The notes under the pieces were generated by a model. That model was not told the origin of the DNA and did no database searches. It saw only the letters and a program-made list of their open reading frames with translations. Positions 44,777 to 53,270 of a stretch of DNA of 64,000 nt are shown here, piece after piece. The position numbers were made by a program, and so were the translations under genes. Source of the DNA: Tepidiforma sp. (GTDB taxonomy: Bacteria; Chloroflexota; Dehalococcoidia; Tepidiformales; Tepidiformaceae); assembly GCF_026003995.1 (NCBI RefSeq), contig NZ_BPIG01000003.1, positions 124,001 to 188,000 of the forward strand, read 5' to 3'. Position 1 is the stretch's first letter; every line of letters begins with the position of its first letter.

Positions 44777-46762
44777 GTGAAACTGTCTCTTTCCGCGAAA
44801 TTGTTCGGAGGGTTCGCGCTGGCCGTCGTGCCGGCCATCGCCATCGCCTTCGTCGGCTGGACGCGGCTCGACCAGGCCGCCAAGGATGAACACCGGCTCG
44901 CCGACGAAGGCGTGCAGGCGACGATGCACATCACGGAGTCGCGCCGCGGCTTCGAAGTTGGCATCACGAAGGCGGGGCTGCTCGCTTACACGACGGAGCC
45001 GGCCGCGTTCACGAAGCTCCGCGAGGAGATTTCGCAGAGCCTCGGCCACGGCTCGCAGCAGTTCCGCGAGCTCGAGGCGCACATCAAGTCGCCCGAGGGC
45101 AAGGCGAAGTACGAGGAGGCGCGGACAGCCGTGGTCGCCTTCGAAGACTTCGCGACGAAGTACGGCGAGGCGCTCGACAAGAAGGACACGGCCGCGCTGC
45201 TGAAGCTTGCCGAGCAGTCGCCGACGGTCATCGGCAACATGACGACGAAACTCGAGGAGCTGAACACGTACGTCGGCCAGCGGGCGCAAGAGGTGGCCGA
45301 GGACGGCGAGAACTCGGCGAACCAGGCGAAGCTGCTGATGGCGATCCTCGGGGTGGTCTCGGCGGCCGTGGCCGGCGGCGTCGGCTTCTTCATCGCGCGG
45401 CGGGTCGTCGCCGGCATCCGCGAGGCGACCGAAGCGGCGCACCGGATCGCGAAGGGCGAGACGGACGTGACCGTCGAGGTGCGGTCGAACGACGAAATCG
45501 GGGAGCTGGCGCAGGCGTTCGGCGAGATGACCGGCTACCTGAAGGAGATGGCCGCGGCGGCCGCGGCGGTGGCGAACGGCGACCTCACCTCGCAGGTGCG
45601 GCCGCGCAGCCACGGCGACACGCTCGGGACGGCGCTGAACGGCATGGTGACGAACCTGCGCGAGATGATCGGCAACGTGCGCAAGGGCGCCGCGGCGATC
45701 ACCGAGCCGGCGGAATCGCTGCGCGGCTCCTCCGACCAGATGGCGACGGCCACGGGCCAGATTGCGAACGCCATCGACGAAGTGACGCGGAGCGCGGTGG
45801 CGCTGAGCGGGCTCTCGCAGGAGAGCGCGCGCGAAGTGGAGCAGCTGGCGAGCGGCTCGCAGCAGCTGGCCTCGACGGCGGCGACCTCGGCCGATTCGGC
45901 GAAGCAGTCGCGCGTGGTCGCGGCGGAGATCGGCGAGCGGATCCAGGCCGTGGCGGCCGCGTCGGAGGACGTGGCCCGTTCGGCGGAGGAGTCGCGGCTG
46001 GCGGCCCAGCGCGGGCAGGAAGCCGTGGCGCAGGCTGTGGCCTCGATGGAATCGATTGCGGCGGCCGTCGAGCGCGCTTCGAAGACGGTGGACATGCTCG
46101 GCGAGTACGGCCAGCAGATCGGCGACATCGTCAAGGCGATCGACGAGATCGCGGCGCAGACGAACCTGCTCGCGCTGAACGCGGCGATCGAAGCCGCCCG
46201 GGCCGGCGAACAGGGGCGCGGGTTCGCGGTCGTTGCTGAGAACGTCCGGTCGCTGGCGGAGCGTTCGAGCGCCTCGACGAAGGAGATCGCGGACCTCATC
46301 GCGAAGGTGCAGCAGGGCACGCAGGAGGCCGTCGAAGCGATGGCGGCGGGCGTGCGCGACGTCGAAGCCGGCCGGGGCATCACGAGCGAAGCGGGCCGCG
46401 CGCTCGATTCGATCATCGCCTCGGTGCAGGAGTCGGCCGTCCGGATGGCGCAGATTGCGCGGGACGTGCAGGGGCTGGCCTCGGGCGCGGAGCGGATCGT
46501 GACGTCGGCGGAGCAGATCGCGACGATGGCCGGCGAATCGGCGGAGGGCGCGACCTCGATGGCCTCGGCGACGAGCCGGGTGACGGACGCGATCATCCAG
46601 GTCTCGGCGACGAGCGAGCAGACGAGCGCGTCGGCGGAAGAGGTCTCGGCCTCGACGGAGGAGCTTTCGGCACAGGCGCAGGAACTGGCGGCGACCGCGA
46701 GCCAGATGCGGGAGCTGGCGGAGGCGCTGAACTCGGCGACGGCGCGGTTCCGGCTCGCGTAG
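44777..46762 (+). CDS. Methyl-accepting chemotaxis protein
   Basis: 661 aa. N-terminal helix ([20 protein letters not shown]), a periplasmic helical sensor of about 150 residues, a second helix ([22 protein letters not shown]), and two HAMP-like segments. The long cytoplasmic coiled coil has the conserved tip [21 protein letters not shown]. The sensor reads as a four-helix bundle with no recognised ligand site. It is the only chemotaxis gene in the window. Its transcript carries a G-rich heptad array between stop codon and terminator. Confidence 0.93.
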   Translation: MKLSLSAKLFGGFALAVVPAIAIAFVGWTRLDQAAKDEHRLADEGVQATMHITESRRGFEVGITKAGLLAYTTEPAAFTKLREEISQSLGHGSQQFRELEAHIKSPEGKAKYEEARTAVVAFEDFATKYGEALDKKDTAALLKLAEQSPTVIGNMTTKLEELNTYVGQRAQEVAEDGENSANQAKLLMAILGVVSAAVAGGVGFFIARRVVAGIREATEAAHRIAKGETDVTVEVRSNDEIGELAQAFGEMTGYLKEMAAAAAAVANGDLTSQVRPRSHGDTLGTALNGMVTNLREMIGNVRKGAAAITEPAESLRGSSDQMATATGQIANAIDEVTRSAVALSGLSQESAREVEQLASGSQQLASTAATSADSAKQSRVVAAEIGERIQAVAAASEDVARSAEESRLAAQRGQEAVAQAVASMESIAAAVERASKTVDMLGEYGQQIGDIVKAIDEIAAQTNLLALNAAIEAARAGEQGRGFAVVAENVRSLAERSSASTKEIADLIAKVQQGTQEAVEAMAAGVRDVEAGRGITSEAGRALDSIIASVQESAVRMAQIARDVQGLASGAERIVTSAEQIATMAGESAEGATSMASATSRVTDAIIQVSATSEQTSASAEEVSASTEELSAQAQELAATASQMRELAEALNSATARFRLA

Positions 46763-46765
46763 GCC

Positions 46766-46870
46766 GGGAGCCGGGAGCCGGGAGCCGGGAGCCGGGAGCC
46801 GGGAGCCGGGAGCCGGGAGCCGGGAGCCGGGAGCCGGGAGCCGGGAGCCGGGAGCCGGGAGCCGGGAGCA
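46766..46870 (+). repeat. Pure heptanucleotide array, 15 tandem GGGAGCC units
   Basis: Fourteen perfect GGGAGCC units plus one partial start 4 nt after the chemoreceptor stop codon and end 15 nt before a strong terminator. The array is therefore inside the 3' untranslated region. G3 runs every 7 nt fit RNA and DNA G-quadruplexes. Confidence 0.95.
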
Positions 46871-46884
46871 CGATGGTTCATGTG

Positions 46885-46914
46885 CGGCGGGGGCGCAAGG
46901 CTGCGCCCCCGCCG
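46885..46914 (+). terminator. Intrinsic terminator of the chemoreceptor transcript
   Basis: A 13-bp perfect stem, CGGCGGGGGCGCA with TGCGCCCCCGCCG, loop AGGC, followed by TTCGTT. Confidence 0.75.
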
Positions 46915-46981
46915 TTCGTTGCGGGCGGAACCGTTCGATGTTTTTCCGCCGTGGAGCGCGACGCGGGGTGAGCGGCTGGCA

Positions 46982-47056
46982 CGGCTGGCGCCGCGCGGGA
47001 TGGCTGGCCGCCTTCGGCGGCGGCGCCGCGGGATGCCGCCGCTCCGCGGCGGCGGC
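46982..47056 (+). repeat. Repeat family 2, diverged copy
   Basis: It contains GCGGGATGGCTGGCCGCC, TTCGGCGGC, GCGGGATGCC and a terminal hairpin CCGCCGC-TCC-GCGGCGG. The order is that of the 8127 copies, but the stem sequences differ on both sides while still pairing, which argues that the folded form is kept. Confidence 0.6.
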
Positions 47057-47104
47057 GGAGGGGAGGTGGGAGGTGGGAGTTGGGAGGTGGGAGTTGGAAG
47101 TTGG

Positions 47105-47645
47105 GAGGAGCGTACGGCGTATCCCCCGGCCGGCAGCCTCCAACCTCCAACCGTCGTCGCGGGGCTCCGTCTCCGCGGGGCGCCATGCGCCCAAGGGGTC
47201 GTTCGGGAAGCGGGAACCGGGAGGCGGGAACGGGGAACGGGGTGAATTCGAACGTAGGGGTGGGCCTCGCCGGCCCTCCGCGGGCACGGAGGCCCGCGAC
47301 TACGGAGTTGGGAATTGGGAGTTGGGAGTTGGGAGTTGGGCGGGAGCGTGCGGATATCCCCCGGCCGGCAACCTTCAACCTTCAACCTCCAACCGTCGTC
47401 GCGGGGCTCCGTCCCCGCGGGGCGCCATGCGCCCAAGGGGTCGTTCGGGAAGCGGGAACCGGGAGGCGGGAACGGGGAACGGGGTGAATTCGAACGTAGG
47501 GGTGGGCCTTGCCGGCCCTCCGCGGGCACGGAGGCCCGCGACGAGGGAATTGGGAGGTGGGAGGTGGGAGTTGGGAGTTGGGAGTTGGGCGGGAGCGTGC
47601 GGGTATCCCCCGGCCGGCAGCCTCCAACCTTCAACCTTCAACCTC
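47105..47645 (+). repeat. Tandem composite array, about 242-bp period, two full and one partial unit
   Basis: Each unit runs: a P3 module (TATCCCCCGGCCGGCA), CCTCCAA-type heptads, P2 hairpin, GGGAAGC-type heptads, P1 hairpin, GGGAGTT-type heptads. P2 hairpins are at 47158-47177 and 47400-47419; P1 hairpins at 47279-47298 and 47521-47540. In the first unit P2 has one C-to-T change that leaves a G-U pair. The array ends at the stop codon of the small gene at 47645. Confidence 0.9.
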
Positions 47646-47848
47646 TACGGGGAGTAGAGGGCGACGAGGCGGCCGGGGAAGAGGGCGCGGGCGCGTTCGA
47701 GCGCTTCGCAGGGGCTGCTGGAGGCATCGAGGCCGAGCGGGAGCCAGCCGCCGGGGCGGTCCGGCGATGCGCCGGGCTCGACCAGCCTGACGGTCCAGCC
47801 TTCGGGTGAGCAGCGAACGAGGACACAGGTCGCGGTAACGGCTGACAT
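47645..47848 (-). CDS. Small hypothetical protein
   Basis: 67 aa from ATG 47848: TCVLVRCSPEGWTVRLVEPGASPD followed by WLPLGLDASSSPCEALERARALFPGR. It reads as a small alpha/beta soluble protein with no family I recognise. The last codon and stop abut the composite repeat. A -10-like GACCAT lies 6 nt upstream of the ATG. Confidence 0.5.
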   Translation of the reverse strand: MSAVTATCVLVRCSPEGWTVRLVEPGASPDRPGGWLPLGLDASSSPCEALERARALFPGRLVALYSP

Positions 47849-47940
47849 GCCCTCATGGTCGGGCGGCGACTGCGAACGGTTGACGATCGAGGGGCCCGGG
47901 TTTCGTGGCCGATGGGCCGAAAAACCCGGCCGCGCGGGGT

Positions 47941-48360
47941 TCAGCCCCGGAGGAGCTTCGCGAGGCCGCGGAGGGTGAGCCACCCCGCGAACGCGCCGGC
48001 GAGGACGAGCGGCACGAGCGCGGCCGGGTCCTTGATGCGGTGGAAGGTGGCCTGCCCGTCCTGGATTTCGATGTAGCCGACGGGGCTGGCCATGACGCCG
48101 CCGCCGGCGCCGGAGCCTTCGCCGATGTCGCCCTCGTCGCCGTCGTCGTCGATGCCGCGGCCGGCGCCGCCGCCGAAGCCCCAGCGGACCTTCGCGACGG
48201 GCACGACGGTGACGCCGTCGCGGTCGACCGGGTCGCCGAAGACAGCTGCGGCGCTGGCGTGGAGCCCGATGCGGGCGGCGATGCGTTCGACGAAGGAAGC
48301 GGAGGCGCCGGAGGCAGCTTCCTGGGCTTCGCGGAGGACGCGGGCGAGGTCATCGGTCAT
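47941..48360 (-). CDS. GerW/YtfJ-family protein
   Basis: 139 aa. Conserved features are VFGDPVDRDGVTVVPVAKVRWGFGGG, the acidic/glycine loop, VMASPVGYIEIQDGQ, and a hydrophobic C-terminal helix. In Bacillus YtfJ is a spore protein, but the family is widespread in non-sporulating bacteria, where its role is unknown. The C-terminal helix may attach it to the membrane. Confidence 0.88.
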   Translation of the reverse strand: MTDDLARVLREAQEAASGASASFVERIAARIGLHASAAAVFGDPVDRDGVTVVPVAKVRWGFGGGAGRGIDDDGDEGDIGEGSGAGGGVMASPVGYIEIQDGQATFHRIKDPAALVPLVLAGAFAGWLTLRGLAKLLRG

Positions 48361-48441
48361 GGGAGGCACCTCCCGAACGGGATAGGGGCCATGGTGCGCC
48401 CCGCCCGGGCGCATGGCAAGCCGGGGGATGCAGAGATTCGG

Positions 48442-48660
48442 CTACTTGAAGCGGTAGGTGATGCGGCCGCGGGTGAGGTCGTAGGGGGAGAGTTCGACGA
48501 GGACGCGGTCGCCGGTGAGGATTTTGATGTAGTTCTTCCGGATTTTGCCGCTGATGTGGGCGAGGACGAGGTGGCCGTTGGCCAGCTCGACGCGGAAGGT
48601 GGCGTTGGGGAGGGGCTGGGTGACGACGCCTTCGACTTCGATGCCGTCGTTTTCTGCCAT
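48442..48660 (-). CDS. infA: Translation initiation factor IF-1
   Basis: 72 aa OB-fold protein. It has [42 protein letters not shown] and [23 protein letters not shown], the complete IF-1 pattern. It binds the 30S A site during initiation. It is separate from the usual ribosomal-protein operon here. Confidence 0.97.
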   Translation of the reverse strand: MAENDGIEVEGVVTQPLPNATFRVELANGHLVLAHISGKIRKNYIKILTGDRVLVELSPYDLTRGRITYRFK

Positions 48661-48700
48661 GGTCGCTCCTTTCGTGGTGCGGGGGATTGGGGGGAAACGG

Positions 48701-48734
48701 ACCGCGGGCGGGGTTTGGAGCCCCCGCCCGCGGT
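48701..48734 (-). terminator. Terminator after the RRM protein gene
   Basis: A 13-bp perfect stem, ACCGCGGGCGGGG with CCCCGCCCGCGGT, has an 8-nt loop and lies 52 nt past the RRM stop codon on its strand. Confidence 0.7.
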
Positions 48735-48786
48735 GTGCCTGGTGCGAACCGTGCGCGCCGTTCCCGCGCGGCGCGGCGGGGGCGGA

Positions 48787-49137
48787 TTAGAAGCGGCGGT
48801 TGCCGGAGTAGCCGCCGCCGAAGCTGCCGCCGCGCCCGCCGCCGTAGCCGCCGCGGCTGCCGCCGCCGTAGCCGCCGCCCGAGCGGGGCCGGTCCTCGCG
48901 GGGGCGCGCTTCGTTGACGATGAGGGTGCGGCCGCGGAGCTGGCTGCCGTTGAGGGCGCTGATGGCGGCCTCGGCCTGGCCGCGGTCGTCCATTTCGACG
49001 AAGCCGAAGCCGCGGGAGCGGCCGGTCTCGCGGTCGGTGACGACCTGGGCGGAGCGGACTTCGCCGTGGGCGGCGAACGCCGCCTGGAGGTCGGAATCCG
49101 TGGTTTCGTAGGAGAGGTTGCCGATGTAGAGCTTCAT
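48787..49137 (-). CDS. RNA-binding protein with one RRM and Gly-rich tail
   Basis: 116 aa. RNP2 is KLYIGNLSY at the start, RNP1 is RGFGFVEM, and the rest of the RRM fold is complete (residues 1-80). The tail is Gly/Arg/Tyr-rich (GGYGGGSRGGYGGGRGG). It is like the cold-inducible Rbp proteins of cyanobacteria. The 5' leader back to the divergent hicB gene is about 250 nt, long for this genome, and could hold an autoregulatory or cold-response element. Confidence 0.93.
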   Translation of the reverse strand: MKLYIGNLSYETTDSDLQAAFAAHGEVRSAQVVTDRETGRSRGFGFVEMDDRGQAEAAISALNGSQLRGRTLIVNEARPREDRPRSGGGYGGGSRGGYGGGRGGSFGGGYSGNRRF

Positions 49138-49394
49138 GTGATGCAGGTCCTTTCGCTGCTGGTGAGTCGATGCGGCAGGCCGGCTTCGGGCACGGACGAC
49201 CACCTGCGACGACTCACGACAGACCAGCGGGAAACGGAACCTGCGAGAGAGAGCGAAAGCGAGCGTGCCTTGGGCTGGCTGGCCCGGGGTTCCCGGGTGC
49301 CACGGTTCCACCGTACCACAGGCGGGGGAGGGTGGGAAGGGGGCGTGGTCAACCATCTCGACCGGGGGTAGGATGCCGGTGAGGAGCGTCCCCC

Positions 49395-49610
49395 ATGGCC
49401 ACATACACTGCCGTTTACGTTCGCGTGCCCGAGGGCTACGTCGCCTTCGTCGAAGAGCTGCCCGGGGTGAACACCCAGGGGAGGACGCTCGACGAGGCGC
49501 GCGAAAACCTCCGGGAGGCGCTCGACCTGGTGATCGCTGCGAATCGCGAGCTCGTGGCTCATGACCTTGTCGGCCGGGAGGTCGTCCGGGAGCAGCTGCG
49601 CGCCGGATGA
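49395..49610 (+). CDS. hicB: HicB-family antitoxin
   Basis: 71 aa. It opens MATYTAVYVRVPEGYVAFVEELPGV (read in two parts) and has TQGRTLDEARENLREALDLV, the HicB RNase-H-like fold pattern. No DNA-binding extension is present, so it is the short form. Its stop overlaps the start of hicA by ATGA. TAGGAT and GAGGAG lie upstream. It neutralises HicA. Confidence 0.88.
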   Translation: MATYTAVYVRVPEGYVAFVEELPGVNTQGRTLDEARENLREALDLVIAANRELVAHDLVGREVVREQLRAG

Positions 49611-49792
49611 ACCGGCGCGACCTCGAACGGCATCTCGAAGCGCAGGGCTGCCGTCTGCTCCGCGAGGGCCGACGCCACACGGTGTGGGTGAACCCGCAGA
49701 CGCGGAGCATTTCGACCGTTCCACGCCATCGCGAGATCAACGAATTCCTCGCACGGAAGATTTGCCGCGACCTCGGGATTGCGGAGCCGTGA
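49607..49792 (+). CDS. hicA: HicA-family mRNA interferase toxin
   Basis: 61 aa, double-stranded-RNA-binding-like fold. It has RDLERHLEAQGCRLLREGRRHTVWVNP, where the His of RRHTVW is the catalytic residue of the family (shown in two pieces: RDLERHLEAQGC and LREGRRHTVW). It ends with VPRHREINEFLARKICRDLGI. HicA cuts mRNA to halt translation. HicB precedes it here, the less common order. Confidence 0.88.
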   Translation: MNRRDLERHLEAQGCRLLREGRRHTVWVNPQTRSISTVPRHREINEFLARKICRDLGIAEP

Positions 49793-50057
49793 GGCGGGGA
49801 ACCGGGAGGCGGGAGAGCGCTTGAATTCGACGGCCGGGGTGGGCCTCGCCGGCCCTCTGCGGGCACGGAGTTGGGAGGGAGGAGGGAGGAGGGAGCGTAC
49901 GTCCGGCTTGCGGACCGTCAACGCCCGGCCGATCCGCTTCCCGGCCGCGAGGGGCCGCCTTCTCTCTCCTTCTTCCTTCTTCCTTCTCCCTTCTCCCGGT
50001 TCCCTTCTCCCTTCTCCCGGTTCCCTTCTCCCTTCTCCCGCTTCCCGGCTTCCCGGG
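49793..50057 (+). repeat. Composite repeat with truncated P1 module
   Basis: Heptads start at the hicA stop codon. A P1 module is cut after its loop (TGCGGGC then ACGGAG at about 49858-49870) and joined straight to TTGGGAG heptads. C-rich heptads of the TTCTCCC and CCGGTTCC type run from about 49960 to the stop codon of panC. The whole 3'-3' gap between hicA and panC is repeat. Confidence 0.85.
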
Positions 50058-50954
50058 TCAGCTGAGTTCGAGGTTGTCGAGGAGGCGGGTGCTGCCGAAG
50101 CGGACGACGAGGGAGAGGAGGGCGGGGCGTTCGACGCGGCCTTCGAGTTCGTCGAGCGTTTCGTCGTCGGCGAGGGAGACGTATTCGAGGGCGGCGAGCG
50201 GCTCGGCGGCGATGACGCCGCGGACGATGCGGCGGAGCGTTTCGGCGTCGCGTTCGCCGGCGGCCCAGGCGGCGGCCGCGGCATCGAGCGAGCGCTTTAC
50301 CACGGGCGCGGCGGCGCGCTGCGCGGGCGACAGGTACACGTTCCGCGAGCTCATGGCGAGGCCGTCGGGTTCGCGGACGATCTCGCAGGGGACGATCTCC
50401 ACGGGCAGGTCGAGGTCGCGCACCATCCGGCGGATGACGCGGAGCTGCTGGGCATCTTTGCGGCCGAAGTAGGCGCGGGTGGGGCTGACCGCGTTGAAGA
50501 GCTTGAGGACGACGGTGGCGACGCCGCGGAAGTGGCCGGGGCGGGCCGCGCCCTCCAGCCGCTGCGTCACCTGTTCGACGGTGACGTAGGTCTGGTAGCC
50601 GGGCGGGTACATCTCAGCGGCGGAGGGCAGGTAGACGGCATCGACGCCGGCCTCGCGGAGGAGGGCGAGGTCGCGGACTTCGTCGCGGGGGTAGCGTTCG
50701 AAGTCCTCGCCGGGGCCGAACTGCGTCGGATTGACGAAGATGGAGACGACGGTGAGCGGGTTCTCGGCGCGGGAGCGGCGGACGAGGGCGAGGTGCCCGT
50801 CGTGGAGGTAGCCCATGGTGGGCACGAAGCCGAGGTCGCCGGGGTGGGCGCGCCGCCAGCGCTGCATGGCGGCGGGGCTGGTGAGGATGACGGGCCCGCC
50901 GGGGTGCGCGGGCTCGCCGGCGAGGGAGAAGTCGGCGTCGCTGGCGGGCGGCAT
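50058..50954 (-). CDS. panC: Pantothenate synthetase
   Basis: 298 aa. ATP-dependent joining of pantoate and beta-alanine. It has the HIGH-like motif in TMGYLHDGHLALVRRSR, and IFVNPTQFGPGEDFERYPR, YFGRKDAQQLRVIRRM and SSRNVYLSPAQR. Length is normal. It is the last gene of the panD-panB-panC set on the minus strand, 11 nt downstream of panB. Its stop codon abuts a heptad array. Confidence 0.96.
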   Translation of the reverse strand: MPPASDADFSLAGEPAHPGGPVILTSPAAMQRWRRAHPGDLGFVPTMGYLHDGHLALVRRSRAENPLTVVSIFVNPTQFGPGEDFERYPRDEVRDLALLREAGVDAVYLPSAAEMYPPGYQTYVTVEQVTQRLEGAARPGHFRGVATVVLKLFNAVSPTRAYFGRKDAQQLRVIRRMVRDLDLPVEIVPCEIVREPDGLAMSSRNVYLSPAQRAAAPVVKRSLDAAAAAWAAGERDAETLRRIVRGVIAAEPLAALEYVSLADDETLDELEGRVERPALLSLVVRFGSTRLLDNLELS

Positions 50955-50965
50955 GGGCGGGCGGG

Positions 50966-51808
50966 TCAGCCGGCCTGCGCGAGCTCGGCGAGGGTGGCGT
51001 CGTCCATCTCGAAGCTGTGCTCGGCGGTGGGGAACTGGCCGCCTTCGACCTCGCCGATGTAGGCGCGGACGGCCTCGCGGATGGCTTCGCCGAGGACGGC
51101 GTAGCGCTTCGCGTGCTTGAGCGGCCGGCGGTCGTCGTAGATGCCGAGCATGTCGTGGAGGACCTGCACCTGGCCGTCGCAGTGGGGCCCGGCGCCGATG
51201 CCGATGGTGGGGATGGCGATGCGCTCGGTGACCATGCGGGCGAGCGGCGCGGGGATGGTTTCGAGGACGACGGCGAAGGCGCCGGCTTCTTCGAGCGCGC
51301 GGGCGTCGGCGATGAGCTTCGCGGCGGCGGCCGGCGTCTTGCCCTGCACTTTGTGGCCGCCGAACTGGTTGACCGACTGCGGGGTGAGGCCGAGGTGACC
51401 CATGACGGGGATGCCGGCGTCGACCATGCGGCGGACGAGCGGGGCGAGCTGGCTGCCGCCTTCGAGCTTGACGGCGGTGGCGCCGCCTTCTTTGAGGAGG
51501 CGGCCGGCGTTGCGCATCGCCTCATTCGGGTCGGCCTGGTAGCTCATGAAGGGCATATCGGCGACGACGATGGCTTTTTCGGTGGCGCGGACGACGGCGC
51601 GGGTGTGGTACACGATGTCGTCCATGGTGACGGGGATGGTGGAGTCGTAGCCGAGGACGACGGAGCCGAGGGAGTCGCCGACGAGGATGATGGGGATGCC
51701 GGCCTGTTCGACGAGGCGGGCGGTGGGGTAGTCGTAGGCGGTGATCATCGCGAACCGCCGCCCCTGGGCTTTCCATTCTTTGAGTTTGTGGATCGAGAGC
51801 CGTCCCAT
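50966..51808 (-). CDS. panB: 3-methyl-2-oxobutanoate hydroxymethyltransferase
   Basis: 280 aa. First step of pantothenate synthesis, using methylene-tetrahydrofolate. It has the TIM-barrel signatures MITAYDYPTARLVEQAG, LVGDSLGSVVLGYDST, VKLEGG, HLGLTPQS and IGIGAGPHCDGQVQVLHD. Metal ligands are in the GDS and EGG segments. ATG 51808 fits the family start. Confidence 0.96.
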   Translation of the reverse strand: MGRLSIHKLKEWKAQGRRFAMITAYDYPTARLVEQAGIPIILVGDSLGSVVLGYDSTIPVTMDDIVYHTRAVVRATEKAIVVADMPFMSYQADPNEAMRNAGRLLKEGGATAVKLEGGSQLAPLVRRMVDAGIPVMGHLGLTPQSVNQFGGHKVQGKTPAAAAKLIADARALEEAGAFAVVLETIPAPLARMVTERIAIPTIGIGAGPHCDGQVQVLHDMLGIYDDRRPLKHAKRYAVLGEAIREAVRAYIGEVEGGQFPTAEHSFEMDDATLAELAQAG

Positions 51809-51845
51809 GGCCCGGTGCCCCTCCTTCGCGCGGTGCGCGCGGGAA

Positions 51846-52253
51846 TCAGCCGGCGGCACTGCCGGCGAGTTCGCGCGGGTTGTGGCTGTAGCCGTCGCCC
51901 GCTTCGACGCTGGTGATGCGGTTGTGGGCATCGACGAAGACGCGGCGGGGCGCGATGGCCTGCGCCTCGGCGTCGGTGAGGTGCTGGTAGGCGATGATGA
52001 TGACGATATCGCCGCGGTGGACGAGGTGGGCGGCGGCGCCGTTGACGCAGATTTCGCCGGAGCCGCGTTCGCCGCGGATGGCGTAGGTTTCGAGACGGGC
52101 GCCGTTGGTCACGTCGACGACGTGGACCTGTTCGTAGGGGAGGATGTTGGCGGCCTCCATGAGGTCCGGGTCGATGGTGATGGAACCCTCGTAATCGAGG
52201 TTGGCGCCTGTGACGGTGGCGCGGTGGATTTTGCCGCTCATCATCACGCGCAT
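51846..52253 (-). CDS. panD: Aspartate 1-decarboxylase
   Basis: 135 aa. It makes beta-alanine for pantothenate. The self-cleavage site that forms the pyruvoyl cofactor is the Gly-Ser in YEGSITID, and [14 protein letters not shown] precedes it. [12 protein letters not shown] is also family-typical. First gene of the pan set, with a leader of about 215 nt from its predicted promoter. Confidence 0.95.
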   Translation of the reverse strand: MRVMMSGKIHRATVTGANLDYEGSITIDPDLMEAANILPYEQVHVVDVTNGARLETYAIRGERGSGEICVNGAAAHLVHRGDIVIIIAYQHLTDAEAQAIAPRRVFVDAHNRITSVEAGDGYSHNPRELAGSAAG

Positions 52254-52293
52254 AGTGCTGTCCCCTCCGGCGTGCCGCCGGCCGTTCAGCAAA

Positions 52294-52326
52294 CGTCCCC
52301 GCTTCGGTGCGTGCGAGGCGGGGACG
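52294..52326 (-). promoter_or_regulatory. Hairpin in the panD leader
   Basis: A 9-bp stem, CGTCCCCGC with GCGGGGACG, spans a 15-nt loop and lies 41 nt before panD. It could be an attenuator or simply a leader structure; no known riboswitch pattern is seen. Confidence 0.35.
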
Positions 52327-52477
52327 ACACGGGGCTTGGCAGGGGGCGCACGGGGCGCTGGTTCCGGCTCAACTTCCCGGTCCGTACCGGCCACGCGGGT
52401 CCAGGCGGACGCTCGTTGAACGTGCAGGCGGTTCGTGTAGCAGGCTCGACGTCCTTACGGGGATCGCCGGCGGCATG

Positions 52478-52506
52478 ATCGTTTCGATACGGCGAAGCGT
52501 TGTCAA
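52478..52506 (-). promoter_or_regulatory. Promoter of the panDBC operon
   Basis: On the minus strand a perfect TTGACA (52501-52506) is followed 17 nt later by AACGAT (52478-52483). It begins immediately downstream of the previous gene's terminator hairpin. Confidence 0.6.
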
Positions 52507-52538
52507 GGGGCGAACCGCGGGAGTTCGCGGTCCGCCCC
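52507..52538 (-). terminator. Terminator after the c-di-AMP-controlled gene
   Basis: A 13-position stem with one A-C mismatch (GGGGCGAACCGCG with CGCGGTCCGCCCC) lies 12 nt past the stop codon of the 52550 gene. Confidence 0.6.
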
Positions 52539-52549
52539 GCGGGGACGCG

Positions 52550-53041
52550 TCAGCCGGCTTCGCCGAGGTCGCGGTGGGTGGTTTCGAAGACGATCTGGGT
52601 GAGGCGGTTGTGGTGGCGGGCGAGGGCCATTTCGAGGAGGATGGCCTGCTCGCTGAGATCGATCATCTTCCAGATGTCGATATCGCCGGGGGCGCTGGCC
52701 TCGGCGACGAGCTCGTCGATCTTGCGCGAGAACGCGTCGTGCTCTTCGCGCTGCTGATCGACGCGGGGCATGAGCCGGGGCTCGAGCATCTCGGCGAGGT
52801 TGAGGGGCGAATCGGGGAGTTCGGCGCTCCAGATGTGGTGGCGGATGGCGGCGCGGGCCTCGGTGACGGCCTGGCGGAAGGCGCTCTGCCAGGCCTGCGG
52901 CTGATTGGCGTGGAAGGGGAGCCGGGCGGCGTGGCGGAGCAGGTCGCGGGCCTCGGCGAGCGGGTCGCGGATGGTGAAGACGGAGCCATCCGCCTGGAGC
53001 GGAGCGAAGGTGCCGGAGTAGGACGTCGGCGCTGAAGTCAT
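52550..53041 (-). CDS. Unknown protein controlled by a c-di-AMP riboswitch (hemerythrin-like helical pattern)
   Basis: 163 aa, all-helical. Spaced His and Glu residues (IRHHIWSAELPD, QQREEHDAFSRKIDELV, LEMALARHHNRLTQIVFETTH) recall HHE/hemerythrin-type metal bundles, but the canonical ligand order is not clear, so I leave the family open. AGGAGG lies 7 nt upstream of ATG 53041. The leader holds a well-formed c-di-AMP riboswitch with no terminator after it, so control may be at translation. c-di-AMP usually governs osmolyte, potassium and wall-remodelling genes. Confidence 0.65.
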   Translation of the reverse strand: MTSAPTSYSGTFAPLQADGSVFTIRDPLAEARDLLRHAARLPFHANQPQAWQSAFRQAVTEARAAIRHHIWSAELPDSPLNLAEMLEPRLMPRVDQQREEHDAFSRKIDELVAEASAPGDIDIWKMIDLSEQAILLEMALARHHNRLTQIVFETTHRDLGEAG

Positions 53042-53134
53042 GGCAAAACCTCCTGGCGATGCCGTCGTGGGGCCGCGCCGCGCCTCCGGGGGGAGGGCCG
53101 GCGGGCCTGTTCGGATTCCGGGGAGGGCCGGGGC

Positions 53135-53270
53135 GGTGCCCTCCGAACGCCTGCGGGGTTAGCTGACGGGTTCGGCGTCGGAAGTCGCCTATGCGCCTGC
53201 TCGCGCAATACACCCCAGGGAGTGGGTCCCCCGCCCCCGCCGGCTGCGGCGGGGTTCGGCATCAGTCACC
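53135..53270 (-). ncRNA. c-di-AMP riboswitch (ydaO-yuaA type)
   Basis: On the minus strand GCGGGGGACCCA and TGGGGTGTAT are followed by the hallmark CCGTCAGCTAACC (53157-53169) and GCAGGCGTTCGGAGG. The outer stem pairs GGTG...CCGAAC at the 5' end with GTTCGG...CACC at the 3' end. It lies about 95 nt upstream of the 52550-53041 gene. No terminator is visible between them. Confidence 0.88.

Noticed and set aside
44741-47287. 848-codon minus-strand open frame opposite the chemoreceptor
   Set aside because: It runs through the heptad array and is the low-complexity shadow of the chemoreceptor; the plus-strand gene has every family motif.
46766-47645. Coding role for the heptad and composite arrays
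   Set aside because: Heptads give heptapeptide repeats in every frame by arithmetic, none with a convincing start or terminator of translation.
10690-50057. Arrays as CRISPR
   Set aside because: Units are 7 nt with no unique spacers, and there are no cas genes in the window.
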